64,000 nucleotides of DNA from Adiantum capillus-veneris (Eukaryota > Streptophyta > Polypodiopsida > Polypodiales > Pteridaceae), in assembly GCA_014529385.2 (NCBI GenBank), contig CM043952.1, positions 59,503,119-59,567,118 on the forward strand. The letters run 5' to 3'. Position numbers and translations under genes: made by a program. Below the pieces are notes generated by a model, which was given only the letters and a program-made list of their open reading frames with translations, made no database searches and had not been told where the DNA came from. Shown here one piece after another: positions 1-11,554 of this stretch. Within the stretch, counting starts at the first letter, position 1. Every line of letters starts with the position of its first letter.

Positions 1-591
1 CGGAATGATATGTAACTGGCTTCTGCAGCAAAGTTACATCAGTAACAAATATATGATTGATGAAGAAAAAATATAATTGAGAAGTTTTCAATTATGAGAA
101 AAATCAAAAGCAAAAAGTAAAATTTTGCTTTTCAAACATATTCACAGTCCGAGACGATAATCCAAAATCGGTGTAGAATTTAGAGAAACTTTCTTCTGCA
201 AAGTTGCAGACCACATCGATTCCGATGGCTCAAGCAAATAGTTTCTTCGCGGGCTGTTTCTACAAAATCCTTCTCAATTAGGAGAAAAATCAAAAACAAA
301 AGGCGGCAACTGCTTTTCAGACATATACGTAGTCCGCCAACCGATGCCAAGAGCGGCTAGTTTCTGCAAAATATTTAAAAAACAAAAAACGAAGTTGCTT
401 TTCAGACATATACCCAGTTCGCTAACGATAACTCAAAATCAGTGCAGAGTTGTAGACCACATCGATTGCGGTGCCTCTCTCGAGTAGTTTCTACAAAATT
501 GTTTCCAATTAGCAGAACAATAAAAAACAAGAAACGAAAGTTGCTTTTCAACTATGTATGCAGTCTGCGAATGATAACTCAAAATCGATGC
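1..591. repeat. Satellite block, left of the CACTA element
   Basis: Phrases such as 'aactcaaaatcggtg', 'aactttcttctgcaaagttg' and 'agaccacatcgattcc' recur several times here and again at 11849-12300. In the right block the recurrence is about 171 bp (the 'aatttgaaaaaactttc' starts at 11848, 12019 and 12190). The left block is more degenerate. No gene is seen. The two blocks are one array split by the CACTA insertion, because the insertion point reads straight through from 'gtgcaga' to 'atttgaaaa'. Confidence 0.75.
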
Positions 592-717
592 AGACACTAC
601 AACAAAAAAACGTGTTATCGATGCGGCCCGTCGCTATGCGCGTTGCTATCTGCGTCGCTGTGAAACCAGTCGCTAATAACGACGCAGATAGCGACGACCA
701 TAGCAGAAAAAAATTTT

Positions 718-783
718 CTTGGGCAGAGGGCAGGTTAAAAGATGGACACAGCCACAGCCAAACTTCCTGCCCTCTGCCCAAGA
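718..783. repeat. Subterminal inverted repeat (hairpin) of the CACTA arm
   Basis: CTTGGGCAGAGGGCAGG at the left is matched by its reverse complement CCTGCCCTCTGCCCAAG at the right, about 30 bp apart. The inverted arm has the same structure at about 9121-9208 with a slightly longer spacer and one altered base. Such folds near the ends could present transposase sites, but no function is shown. Confidence 0.75.
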
Positions 784-954
784 AAGCGAGCAGCACCAAA
801 ATATCAACCATGCTCCCGCGCGCAAAAATTTCGGCAGAGTTCCCTTTGTTTTTACATAAACTTTTTAAAAAAAACCATATCATGTATACGCCTCCTACAT
901 GCTATCCATGTAGGATCTGACATGAGATTTAAGGCCAATGAAAGACAACCGTAC

Positions 955-1200
955 CAACTGAAAAGCATAGCCATAACTTAAAAGCATAACCATAACGAAC
1001 CATAACCATAACTTAAAAGCATAACCATAACTTAAAACCATAACCGGCTATAACCACTTTGATCAAAACCATAATGCAGATAACCATAATCATAAACAAA
1101 ATTAACAATAACCATAAGCATAACCAGAAAGAGAAACAATAATTGTCTATACAATGACAATGACAATGACAATAATCATAACCATAAGGGAAACAATAAC
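955..1200. repeat. Short tandem array of CCATAA-type units
   Basis: The stretch is dominated by 'accataac' and 'aaaagcataacc' units, including variants 'ataaccataac'. The opposite arm carries the reverse complement at about 8755-8945 ('ttatggttatgg'). It lies between the terminal repeat and the transposase genes and contains no open reading frame of interest. Confidence 0.7.
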
Positions 1201-1404
1201 CGTCTGAACACTAACTGTTTGTACAAAAAAGAGACACAGAATCGTGTCTGTGTCTCACAAAGCATATAGATGAAATCTGGTCCACTAATGACTAGGCGTC
1301 GCAACCTGCACATAGGACAACTCACAAAATTAGTATTGATATTACTTCACGTATACTGACTTAATTAAATCAACTCACACATATTAACGTCTCACCTCAA
1401 CCGA

Positions 1405-2549
1405 TCAGCGAGACTGTAAGGCCCCCCAGTCTACAGGCTCTCCTGAAGCTTCAAGATCATTCATTACTTCATAGATACCTCTGCGATATCCATCTGACTC
1501 CTCCTCGCGTGATGGAGCTCGATGCATCGCAAGATTCTGCGTTTATACAAAAATCAAAGTAATAAGAATACATGATTCATCGCGTTTTAAAAAATGCCAT
1601 AGTTAAGATTGGATTAGAAACTCACAAACTCATAGCGAAAGGTGCCGAAGCCTCCGCTGCCAAGATGAGATGTCCCCCTAGTCATCTGTCGTACCTGCGC
1701 GGCCTCACGCTGCTGTCTGAACCACGTGGCCGCTATCCGCTCATCCTCCCTGATCTGCAGCCACGTCTCGTGTGGGATGCCCGAAGGCTTCGGCGAGCCG
1801 GTCCTGAAAGCCTTCCGAGCTGCATCTCGTCGATGTTTGATGGTGTCCCGTGAAACACCCTTGATCCACCGCGCCGAAACAAAGGAAGAACCCGGAGCAG
1901 GCTGGTACTCTCTCAGGATGGTCTCCACTATGTAAGTGACTTTTTCCTTTTCTTGCCGATCCCAAGACGTCAGAATGCTGGTCGAAAACTGCAGTTCCAC
2001 GAGCTGGCGAATCCGCTGTCGCATCTTAGTCCCGACTCTATCCATGTTAACAGAACCATCTCCCCGTATAGTATAGAGCTTGGAGGCACTAGGATCGTGT
2101 GCCCCCCAAGGTATCCGAGGTGTGTCAAGATGTGTGTCGAGAGGTGTGCCTGGGTAAGACGGGGGTCATGAGCGAGGAGGGGTCGAAGCATCTGTGGACC
2201 CTCCTCCACAGCAACCACCACCTCCACCTGACGATCACCGAGATCGGCGAGTGCATCTGTGCTGCGGAGATGAGGACGTACCCGCCTCTGCCCCACCCCT
2301 AGGTGTCGAAGCGGCCATGATGGGAGAAGAAGGCGTCGTACCCATAGGCGTCCTGAACCCCGTAGGCGTCCCCCCCTTAGGCGTCGGATCCTCGGGTGTG
2401 AAGCCCGGAGGCATAGTACCCGTGCCTCTGGCTACCCAGTACTGAGAAGCCTCTGCCATCTGAGCAGGCGTCATTCGTGTAACGAAGCCCATGAATGCAT
2501 CTGCACTCATGGAAGCGGGATCTGGAATCTCGTCTGCCATACTAAAGTC
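1405..2549 (-). pseudogene. CACTA second protein, Ptta/En/Spm (Transposase_24-like), outer copy
   Basis: This minus-strand gene starts with MADEIPDPASMSADAFMGF, continues as a Pro/Thr/Gly-rich linker (TPKGGTPTGFRTPMG-like repeats), then a globular part with WDRQEKEKVTYIVETIL, DTIKHRRDAARKAFRTGSPK and HETWLQIREDERIAATWF. That last part has the spacing of plant Ptta/En/Spm proteins, which accompany TNP2 in CACTA elements and are thought to bind element DNA. An intron from about 1625 to 1536 (GTGAGT...GCAG) joins a short last exon ending in a TGA at 1405-1407. A TGA at 2235-2237 interrupts the linker; the inverted copy has CGA there, so a CpG transition is likely. The protein is therefore probably not made in full. 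Confidence 0.7.
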
Positions 2550-2644
2550 CTGCACAAAGAAAGTAAAATAAAACGTCAGAACACAGTTGTTTAAATTAAC
2601 TTTAAGCTTATTTTTAAATCAAAGTCTTCACACAAACACTTACA

Positions 2645-4876
2645 GGCCTAGGCCTCGACGAGTGAGGCATCATCGATAAGATCTTGCACCGTATCATCGT
2701 CTATCTCTAATTGCAAACATAACTCTGCCCCAACTCGTTCTGGCAGATTGTCTTCATCCATTGCATCTTCATCTACAAGTGTCACTTCTAGCTCGTCTGC
2801 GCCATCCCTCGTATATCTGTCAGCTTCCTCTTCCATACCTTCGTCCATCTCATCTAATGTCACAGTAGTATGGACGTTGTCTAACTGACTTTCCTCCAGG
2901 AGATCTTGCCCTTCAAATACTTGTTTATTTCTTGGAGCAACCTGAACCACAAACCACCATTGTTGCTCTCGAGGATCCTGTACAAAGACCACTTGCTCGC
3001 AATGTTCGGGGAGAGCAAATGTGTCGCTCGCATCTGCCCAAGTCTTTGTAGAATCTATTTGCACAAGTTTGTTTCCATCTCTGCGTACCGTTGCATTGCG
3101 ACCAGAAGTAATCACCTTGAACGTGTCGCTCTAGATTGCGTCTCTCTTTCTCTTCTTTGTACCTTTCAAGCCATTTTTGCATCGGCTCTGAATTTAGTAT
3201 ACAGAACTTCATGATCTTTTCTCGCATGGCCAGGTTCATTTTCTTCGGCACCCCTTGCCCTTGCGGCTCCTCTCCCACCAGTCTTGCATCCTCCTCATCG
3301 CTCCACAGTCGAGGCATTTCTGGATCAAAAACGGATAGAAATTCGGTCGTCAATACAAGAGACTCTTGCACTAGCCATCCTTCTGGCATGCTCCCCTCTG
3401 GACGCGCTTTTTGGCGAACAAAACCCTTAAGTGTTTTCATGAACCGCTCTAGAAAGAACATCCAATGGCTGTGGACTGTACCTGCCACTACAACCTCATC
3501 TACTACATGGACGAGCAAGTGCATTTGGATAGTTAGACAGCTCGTGGGTAGATACTTCTCAATCATGCAAACTGCCTCAATGGAGTTAGCCCTTACAACT
3601 GCAATAGATTCCTCCCGTATCTCCTTGGAAGAGATCCACCACACTAGCTCTGAAATCTTGTATATGCAGGTCCGCACTTCCTTCATTAAACACCCCTTGA
3701 TCACAATTGGAAGAATGAATTGCAAGAACTTATGCTAGTCGTGCGATTTCAACCCTGACAGTTGATCGTCACGGGTGAATGCTATCTTGAGACATCGCAT
3801 ATATCCTGTTGGCGTCCTGAACTCTGAAATCACCCTTTTCTATTGTCGCTCTTCGTTTTTTAGCAATACCCATGGCGCTCTTGGAAGTTTTGTTTGACCA
3901 GCTGCATTGGTGAAAGTCCACAACTCTGGCATCTTTCCAACCGACTGCAAATCATCTCGTGAAGCTCGATTGTCTTTCATTCCCATGATTGTCTTCCAGA
4001 GGAGATCTCCCACATTCTTGAATATATGCATTGGATCTAGCAAATGGTTAATTAGTAGATCACCCCAGTACGGCAACGTATGGAGAATGGACAAATGTTT
4101 CATTCCTGGAACAAGTTGCCCCTCACGTTGCTCCCATCGGCGACGCCACTCTTGTACATGCATAGGACAACATTTGACGCGACCAAGCTGGCCTTCGCGC
4201 AAGTGATGGCCATCTGGAAGATAACGGTGGTGGCCTTGATAAATTGTCTTTCGAAGAGAGGTAGAATAGCGCACATCCAAAGACTGCCCGCAAATTGGAC
4301 ATGCATTGTATCCCAAAGTTGTTAGTCCTGCATATATCAAAGCATGAATCAGGCCAAGGCAAAGGGCTTGCGAATAGTGAGAATTTTGTAAATCAATAAC
4401 CATTACCAAAAGCTTCTCTGTATCCTGGCCAATCATGCATAGTCCACATAAGAAGTCCATGGATCCTTGCATGCTGTTGCCCTACTAGTTCAACCGCATC
4501 TGCTATGTCGATCCCATGCCATAACTCCTGGAGCTCGTCAACTAGTGGAGCTAGATAAACATCCATGTTTTTTGCTTTGAACTTACCAGGTACAATCAAG
4601 CTTAAAATTAAATGACCCTTCTTGATAGTAAGCCACGGCGGGAGGTTGTAATTGATAAGGCACACAGGCCAAGTGCTCCATGACGAGCTTCTCAAGCGAA
4701 ATGGATTGACTCCATCCATTGCCATGCCCAAACGCAAATTGCGTGGTTCACTCTTAAAATGTGGCCAGGTATCTTCAATGTGCCTCCAAGCCTTCGAATC
4801 AGCGGGCACCCTAAATGTTGCGTCAGTGGATCTATTCGTAGAATGCCACCGCATCAACTTTGCAATGGAACCACAA
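2645..4876 (-). pseudogene. CACTA transposase TNP2 with DUF4218 and DUF4216 core, outer copy
   Basis: Reading leftward: MRWHSTNRSTDATFRVPADS and GMAMDGVNPF, an intron of about 80 bp (GTAATG to ATGCAG, about 4410-4330), then GLTTLGYNACPICG, YQGHHRYLP and LLDPMHIFKNVG. These are the hallmarks of the TNP2 catalytic region, which cuts and joins the element ends. DUF4218 follows (MHLLVHVVDEV, ERFMKTLKGFVRQKARPEGS), then the core of DUF4216 (EHCEQVVFVQDPREQQWWFV) and an acidic tail. The intron rescues what looks like a frame change. Two in-frame TAG codons remain (3840-3842 and 3735-3737). The DUF4218-to-DUF4216 junction is abrupt and lacks the stretch that the inverted copy keeps at about 6540-6870. 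The 5' end abuts an AG microsatellite, so the N-terminal exon is displaced to 9417-9986. Confidence 0.8.
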
Positions 4877-4877
4877 C

Positions 4878-4878
<1 letters not shown>

Positions 4879-4966
<88 letters not shown>
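4879..4966. repeat. (AG)n microsatellite at the junction of the two CACTA copies
   Basis: About 88 bp of nearly pure AG separates the first TNP2 exon of the outer copy from the truncated 5' end of the inverted copy. It is the likely recombination or truncation point. Confidence 0.9.
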
Positions 4967-4971
<5 letters not shown>

Positions 4972-5019
4972 ATTAATGTATGCTTAGGAAATTAAAATTA
5001 AAGAAAAATGATTAAAGAG

Positions 5020-5420
5020 AGAAATGAAATGAAATGTTATATTAACGTCTTCGAAAGGCCAAAGTGACCTATGAGACATGAGACAAGAAAGTTACAATGT
5101 GATGGATCTGATACAAAGTCAGAGTAAGAAGATGAAAAAATAAAATATTATGGAATCCTAAACTGCTGCGTATGGACTAAACGGCTAAACGAGCTAGCTG
5201 GGATAGGTAGATCATAGGAGATCCAACAACTGTCGCTGGCGGATCTCATCAATCTCCTCCATGGTTAGTAGTCTGAGCGGGCGTTATGCATGTCGAGCCA
5301 AAGTGACCTAGATAGATCCTCTGATGCAGCCTCTGTCGATGTTGTGTAGTCCTACGCAGTCGTGGACGTCTAGATCTCCCTAGCTCAGTCGCTCGTTCGA
5401 TCAGTAGAGAGATAGGAAGG
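5020..5420 (-). repeat. Short retroposon-like segment with a LINE-like tail (copy 1)
   Basis: The minus strand of this segment matches 10855-11200. It ends in 'ctcataggtcactttggcc' followed by 'tttcgaagacgttaat', which resembles the 3' end of the LINE at 18028-18063 ('cccataggtcatatttgacc', then 'tccgaggacgataat'). It may be a SINE or a 5'-truncated LINE captured by the CACTA element. No promoter boxes were identified. Confidence 0.4.
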
Positions 5421-5421
5421 T

Positions 5422-5428
<7 letters not shown>

Positions 5429-5483
<55 letters not shown>

Positions 5484-5512
5484 GAAATAGCTAGAGAGAT
5501 AGAGAAAGAGAG

Positions 5513-5594
<82 letters not shown>
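5429..5594. repeat. AG and TA microsatellites
   Basis: (AG)n at 5429-5481 is followed after a short gap by (AT)n at 5515-5554 and (AG)n at 5555-5594. Degenerate AG-rich sequence runs on to about 5740. The mirror region at 10310-10850 has longer CT tracts and a tandem duplication. Confidence 0.9.
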
Positions 5595-5597
<3 letters not shown>

Positions 5598-5961
5598 GGG
5601 AAGTGAAGAGCGAGATAGAGAGAGAGATAGGAAAATAAGGAAATAGAGAGAGAAAGAGAGATACTGAGAGCGAGATTGAGAGAGAGAGAGAAAGAGAGAT
5701 AGCGAGAGTAAGATCTAGAGAGAAAGAGAGATCGAGATCGCTTTTTTGAGCAAGAACCATGCAAGGCTTCTGAATCTTTCTCAAGTTGCTCATCCATCTC
5801 CACATTATCTTTTGGCTTGGACATGAAGGCCCCGTCCGGTTTACAATCAGGTAGAAAACTTTCATTGGGCTGAGAACTTCCATGGCTTGTGCATGTGGTG
5901 AAAAAAACACCAGGATATAATATATATATATATATTAAAACAACATTCATAATCATTGTAG

Positions 5962-6535
5962 ATGGCAACGTCATCAACTAACATGGAGGAAAAGATTGCA
6001 TGCTCGTGCACGCTCTGCAAGTATCAAATCCTGCGCAAGCGTAGGATATGTAATGAGCATGTGCACAAGTACGGAGATTTTGCTAGAGAAACCGTACAGA
6101 ATCTGCGATACGACTCCTACGGAACGGGCATTGATTTCCGTGACATAGCACCTACATCTAAGAGAGAGAAAAAAGATTATGTGTGAAGGTCCGACCAATA
6201 TAGAGCCACGGATGGAAGCAGAAAAGGGATTACAGACAGAAGACGACGGCATGGAGGAGATGCTGGATGCCTTCTTCTAGACAAGCGAGGAGAATACGAA
6301 CGAAGCAGCACCAGAAGCCGTGCGCCAATCTCCTGAAGACATGTTGAGGAAGTTGGCACGTCAACCAATCTATGAAGGCGCCAAAATATATGTGCTTCGT
6401 ACTTGTCTGGCGTTTTTGAATCTTCAGTCAGTGTACGGGTGGTCAGATGCAAGCATCACTGCTTTGTTTAGGTACGTAATTTACAAAAGAGATTTTCCGA
6501 TTGCAACGGTGATGTGCTCGGAGAGCTTTTTAATT
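5962..6535 (+). pseudogene. N-terminal part of CACTA transposase, inverted copy
   Basis: The frame opens with MATSSTNMEEKIACSCTLCK, a cysteine-rich start like that of TNP2-type transposases. It goes on to RICNEHVHKYG, the acidic MEEMLDAFF segment and IYEGAKIYVLRT with NLQSVYGWSDASI, matching the family's 'LY.G...S.L' and 'GWSDKSF' region. It is nearly identical to the minus-strand copy at 9417-9986. One in-frame TAG lies at 6278-6280 where the other copy has CAG. Only the N-terminus is present; DUF4216 follows directly because TNP2 is deleted here. Confidence 0.75.
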
Positions 6536-6539
6536 TAAT

Positions 6540-7346
6540 GTGGCATGGTTGGACAAGACAGTGAGAGCAGCTCGACAGATCGGAGAACCCATATCTCTAG
6601 AAGAGGAAGAGCTGGCTATTGGATGTGACTGGAAGTACCATACATACATGGCACTATGGTCGCATGGAAAGAATTTCAGAACACAACAAATTGACAGCAG
6701 AAGAAACACGTTTGATAGTGGGGTAATGGTTAGTTTCATGCAAAAGAGCAGGGCCAGTGCTAGAGACACAAATGAGAGCACTAGCAACCTGGATTACTGT
6801 GGTTTGGTGTCAGATATCCTGAAAGTAAGCTTCAAGCCGTTTGAGATGTTTTTGTTGAATGTGAAGTGGTTCAAGGTGATTACTTCTACAAAGACTTGGA
6901 CAGATGCGAGCGACACATTTTCTCTCCCCGAACATTGCGAGCAAGTGGTCTTTGTACCGGACCCTCGAGAGCGACAATGGTGGTTTGTGGTTCAGGTTGC
7001 TCCAAGAAATAAACAAGTATTTGAAGGGCAAGATCTCCTGGAGGAAAGTCAGTCAGACGACGTCCATACTACTGTGACATTAGATGAGATGGACGAAGGT
7101 ATGGGAGAGGAAGCTGACAGATATACGAGGGATGGTGCAGACGAGCCAGAATTGACACTTGTAGATGAAGATGCAATGGATGAAGACAATCTGCCAGAAC
7201 GAGTTGGGGCAGAGTTATGTTTGCGATTAGAGATAGACGATGATACGGTGCAAGATCTTATCAATGCTGCCTCACTCGTCGAGGCCTATGCCTGTAAGTG
7301 TTTGTGTGAAGACTTTGATTTAAAATTAAGCTTAAAGTTAATTTAA
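6540..7346 (+). CDS. DUF4216 protein of the deleted CACTA copy
   Basis: The frame carries ELAIGCDWKYHTYMALWSHG and NTFDSGVMV, then the DUF4216 start DYCGLVSDILKVSF and NVKWFKV, then EHCEQVVFVPDPRERQWWFV and a long acidic tail. DUF4216 forms the C-terminal part of TNP2-type CACTA transposases; its own activity is unknown. This copy keeps the upstream part that the outer copy lost, but misses about 18 residues found in the outer copy between 'VIT' and 'STKTW'. A good donor (CCT|GTAAGT, about 7293) is followed by an acceptor at 7387. Joining them creates a stop, so this product and the next are probably separate proteins. Confidence 0.65.
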   Translation: MAWLDKTVRAARQIGEPISLEEEELAIGCDWKYHTYMALWSHGKNFRTQQIDSRRNTFDSGVMVSFMQKSRASARDTNESTSNLDYCGLVSDILKVSFKPFEMFLLNVKWFKVITSTKTWTDASDTFSLPEHCEQVVFVPDPRERQWWFVVQVAPRNKQVFEGQDLLEESQSDDVHTTVTLDEMDEGMGEEADRYTRDGADEPELTLVDEDAMDEDNLPERVGAELCLRLEIDDDTVQDLINAASLVEAYACKCLCEDFDLKLSLKLI

Positions 7347-7396
7347 ACAACTGTGTTCTAATGCTTTATTTTACTTTATTTGTGCAGGACATTAGT

Positions 7397-8547
7397 ATGG
7401 CATACGAGATTCCAGATCTCGCTTCCATGAGTGCAGATGCATTTATGGGCTTCGTTACACGGATGGCACCTGCTCAGACGGCAGAGGCTTCTCAGTACTG
7501 GGTAGCCAGAGGCACGGGTACTATGCCTCCGGGCTTGACACCTGAGGGACCGACGCCTAGGGGGGGGACACCTACGGGGTTCAGGACGCCTATGGGTACG
7601 ATGCCTATGGGTACGATGCCTTCTTCTCCCATCACGGCTGCTTCGACACCTAGGGGTGGGGCAGAGGCAGGTATGTCCTCATCTCCGCAGCACAGGCGCA
7701 CTCGCCGATCTCGGCGATCGTCATCAAGAGGTGGTGGTTGCTGTGGAGGAGTGTCCATAGATGCTTTGACCCCTCCTCGCTCACGACCCCCGTCTTACCC
7801 AGGCACACCTCTCGACACACCTCTTGGCACACCTCGGATACCTTGGGGGGCACACGATCCTAGTGCCTCCAAGCTCTATACTATACGGGGAGATGGTTCT
7901 GTTAACATGGATAGAGTCGGGACTGAGATGCGACAGCGGATACGCCAGCTCGTGGAACTGCAGTTTTCGACCAGCATTCTGACGTCTTGGGATCGGCAAG
8001 AAAAGGAAAAAGTCACTTACATAGTGGAGACCATCCTAAGAGAGTACCAGCCTGCTCCGGGTTCTTCCGTTGTTTCGGCGTGATGGATCAAGGGTGTTGC
8101 ATGGGACACCATCAAACATCGACGAGATGCAGCTCGGAAGGCTTTCAGGACCGGCTCGCCGAAGCCTTCGGGCATCCCACACGAGACGTGGCTGCAGATC
8201 AGGGAGGATGAGCGGATAGCGGCCACGTGGTTCAGACAGCAGCGTGAGGCCACGCAGGTACGACAGATGACTAGGGGGACATCTCATCTTGGCAGCGGAG
8301 GCTTCGACACCTTTCTCTATGAGTTTGTGAGTTTCTAATCCAATCTTAACTATGGCGTTTTTTAAAACGCGATGAATCATGTATTCTTATTACTTTGATT
8401 TTTGTATAAACGCAGAATCTTGCGATGCATCGAGCTCCATCACGCGAGGAGGAGTCAGATGGATATCGCAGAGGTATCTATGAAGTACTGAATGATCTTG
8501 AAGCTTCAGGAGAGCCTGTAGACTGGGAGGCCTTACAGTCTCGCTGA
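7397..8547 (+). pseudogene. CACTA second protein, Ptta/En/Spm-like, inverted copy
   Basis: It starts at MAYEIPDLASMSADAFMGF after a clear acceptor (TTTGTGCAG at 7387). The Pro/Gly/Thr-rich linker continues through TPPRSRPPSYPGTPLDTP to MDRVGTEMRQRIRQLVELQF and the globular Ptta/En/Spm part. An intron from 8327 to 8415 (GTGAGT...CGCAG) is in phase 0, and the last exon encodes NLAMHRAPSREEESDGYRRG, ending in TGA at 8547. One in-frame TGA at 8081-8083 interrupts it; the outer copy has CGG there. Unlike the outer copy, the linker is open. A DNA-binding accessory role is inferred from the family. Confidence 0.7.
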
Positions 8548-9416
8548 TCGCTTGAGGTGAGACTTTAATATGTGTGAGCTGATTTCATTAAGTCAATATA
8601 TGTGAAGTAATATCAATACTAATTTTGTGAGTTTTCCTATGTGCAGGTTGCGACGCCTAGTCATTAGTGGACCAGATTTCATCTATATGCTTTGTGAGAC
8701 ATAGACACGCTTCTATGTCTCTTTTTGTATAAACAGTTAGTGTTCAGACAGTTATTGTTTCCCTTATGGTTATGATTATTGTCATTGTATAGATAGTTAT
8801 TGTTTCTCTTTCCGGTTATGCTTATGGTTATTGTTAAGTTTGTTTATGGTTATGGTTATCTGCATTATGGTTTTGATCAAAGTGATTATAGCCGGTTATG
8901 GTTTTAAGTTATGGTTATGCTTTTAAGTTATGGCTATATGCTTTTCAGTTGGTACGGTTGTCTTTCATTGGCCTTAAATCTCATGTGAGATCCTACATGG
9001 ATAGCATGTAGGAGGCGTATACATGATATGGTTTTTTTTGAAAAGTTTATGTAAAAACAAAGGGAACTCTGCCAAAATTTCTGCGTGCGGAAGCATGGTT
9101 GATACTTTGGTGCTGCTCGCTTTCTTGGGCAGAGGGCAGGAAATCTGGCTGTGGCTGTGTCCATCTTTTAACTGGGCACAAGCCAGGCTACTTGCCCTCT
9201 GCCCAAGAAAAAAGCTATATGCGTCGCTATCAGCATCGCTAATAGCGACTGGTTTCACAGCAACGCGTATAGCGATGCTCATAGCGACGGGCAGCGTCGA
9301 TATATGCATCGATAACACCTTCTTTTGTTGTTGTGGAGTGGGGCATTTCATTGCCATCCGGGAGAAGTTGCTCCCGCAATAACCTATTTAAGCCACATTA
9401 AATTAAAATTAAAGCT

Positions 9417-9986
9417 CTACGAGCACATCACCGTTGCAATCGAAAAATCTCTTTTGTAAATTACGTACCTAAACAAAGCAGTGACACTTGCATCTGACCA
9501 CCCGTACACTGACTGAAGATTCAAAAACGCCAACCAAGTACGAAGCACAGATATTTTGGCGCCTTCATAGATTGGTTGACGTGCCAACTTTATCAACATG
9601 TCTTCAGGAGATAGGCGCACGGCTTCTGGTGCTGCTTCGTTCGCGTTCTCCTCGCTTGTCTGGAAGAAGGCATCCAGCATCTCCTCCATCCCATCGTCTT
9701 CTATCTGTAAGCCCTTTTCTGCTTCCATCCGTGGCTCTATATTGGTCGGACCTTCACGCATAATCTTTTTTCTCTCTCTCTCAGATGTAGGTGCTATGTC
9801 GCGGAAATCAATGCCCGTTCCGTAGGAGTCGTATCGCAGATTCTGTACGGTTTCTCTAGCAAACTCTCCGTACTTGTGCACATGCTCATTACATATCCTA
9901 CGCTTGCGCAGGATTTGATACTTGCAGAGCGTGCACGAGCATGCAATCTTTTCCTCCATGTTAGTTGATGACGTTGCCATGTACAA
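9417..9986 (-). CDS. N-terminal exon of CACTA transposase, outer copy
   Basis: This minus-strand frame encodes MATSSTNMEEKIACSCTLCK, MEEMLDAFFQTSEENANEAA and IYEGAKISVLRTWLAFLNL with VYGWSDASVTALFRYVIY, the N-terminal segment of TNP2-type transposases. The frame is open throughout. The natural continuation is the TNP2 exon that now starts at about 4876, some 4.5 kb away across the inverted copy. The exon may once have been spliced to it. Confidence 0.7.
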   Translation of the reverse strand: MYMATSSTNMEEKIACSCTLCKYQILRKRRICNEHVHKYGEFARETVQNLRYDSYGTGIDFRDIAPTSERERKKIMREGPTNIEPRMEAEKGLQIEDDGMEEMLDAFFQTSEENANEAAPEAVRLSPEDMLIKLARQPIYEGAKISVLRTWLAFLNLQSVYGWSDASVTALFRYVIYKRDFSIATVMCS

Positions 9987-10001
9987 TGATTATGAATGTT
10001 G

Positions 10002-10002
<1 letters not shown>

Positions 10003-10058
<56 letters not shown>
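10003..10058. repeat. (TA)n microsatellite
   Basis: About 56 bp of pure TA follow the N-terminal exon on its upstream side. The corresponding tract in the inverted copy (5921-5934) is much shorter, a typical slippage difference. Confidence 0.9.
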
Positions 10059-10060
<2 letters not shown>

Positions 10061-10331
10061 TCCTCACAATGTAAACTACCTCGCATTTTCTAGTCTTGCC
10101 CAATCTCCGTACACCTCGGTCCAGAGGTGTACGGAGATCAGGACCACTGGGTCAAAATTTCGTCTTTATTGGTCAAATCCTATATGGGTAGACACATACG
10201 TGCACTCCCAGGTGTACATGGCAATGCATGTAGCAGGCAAAACCCCTTTGCCTCTTTTAGTTCCATAGTTTCTTCTCTGTCTACGTACCCTATCTCTCGT
10301 TCTTTCTCTCTCGATCTCGCTCTCGCTATCT

Positions 10332-10850
<519 letters not shown>

Positions 10851-10854
10851 CTCT

Positions 10855-11200
10855 CTAATGATCGAACGAGCGACTGATCTAGGGAGATCTAGACGCCCAC
10901 GACTGCGGAGGACTACACAACATCGACAGAGGCTGTATTAGAGGATCTAGCTAGGTCACTTTGGCTCGACATGCACAACGTCCGGTCAGAGTACTGACCA
11001 TGGAGGAGATCTACCTATCCCAACTAGCTCGTTTAGCCATTTAGTCCACACCCAGCAGTTTAGGATTCCATAATATTTTATTTTGTCATCTTCTTACTCT
11101 GACTTTGTATCAGATCCATCACATTGTAACTTTCTTGTCTCATGTCTCATAGGTCACTTTGGCCTTTCGAAGACGTTAATATAACATTTTATTTCATTTC
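10855..11200 (+). repeat. Short retroposon-like segment with a LINE-like tail (copy 2)
   Basis: This is the plus-strand counterpart of 5020-5420. It runs from 'gatcgaacgagcgactgatc' to 'cgaagacgttaatataac'. Its tail resembles the 3' end of the LINE in this window. I see no open frame, so a SINE or truncated LINE is the likeliest reading. Confidence 0.4.
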
Positions 11201-11249
11201 TCTCTTTAATTTTTTTTCTTTAGTTTTAATTTCCTAAGCATACATTAAT

Positions 11250-11255
<6 letters not shown>

Positions 11256-11288
<33 letters not shown>

Positions 11289-11349
11289 TACACACACACA
11301 CACACATTTTTCTCTCTCTCTTTTTCCTACACACACACACATTTCTCTC

Positions 11350-11404
<55 letters not shown>

Positions 11405-11417
11405 TACACACACACAC

Positions 11418-11466
<49 letters not shown>

Positions 11467-11477
11467 CTACACACACA

Positions 11478-11510
<33 letters not shown>

Positions 11511-11519
11511 GATGTAGAG

Positions 11520-11551
<32 letters not shown>
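11256..11551. repeat. CT, CA and GA microsatellites near the CACTA right end
   Basis: Alternating (CT)n and (CA)n blocks ('cctacacacacacac' occurs four times) end in (CA)n at 11468-11510 and (GA)n at 11524-11553. The reading frames here are low-complexity artefacts. Subterminal 'cgtcgatatacg' repeats follow at about 11680-11830. Confidence 0.9.

Positions 11552-11554
<3 letters not shown>

Larger units (their letters stand above)
4880..9340 (+). mobile_element. Inverted, internally deleted CACTA copy nested in the outer element
   Basis: On the plus strand this block has the N-terminal transposase exon (5962-6535), then directly DUF4216 (6540-7346) and the Ptta/En/Spm protein (7397-8547). TNP2 and DUF4218 are absent. 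The right end mirrors the outer element's left arm and finishes in TTGTGGAGTG at 9340, a CACTCC variant of the CACTA terminus. The left end has no terminal repeat and fades into an AG tract. The right boundary falls in the stretch after the outer N-terminal exon. The two arms (595-3120 against 6880-9340, and 4970-6535 against 9417-11245) are large inverted repeats. Confidence 0.75.

Noticed and set aside
955-1200. CCATAA array considered as interstitial telomere repeat
   Set aside because: The units do not match the plant telomere unit and vary in length; the array is also present in the other CACTA arm.
3136-3738. 200-codon plus-strand frame
   Set aside because: It is the antisense shadow of the DUF4218 region of the CACTA transposase.
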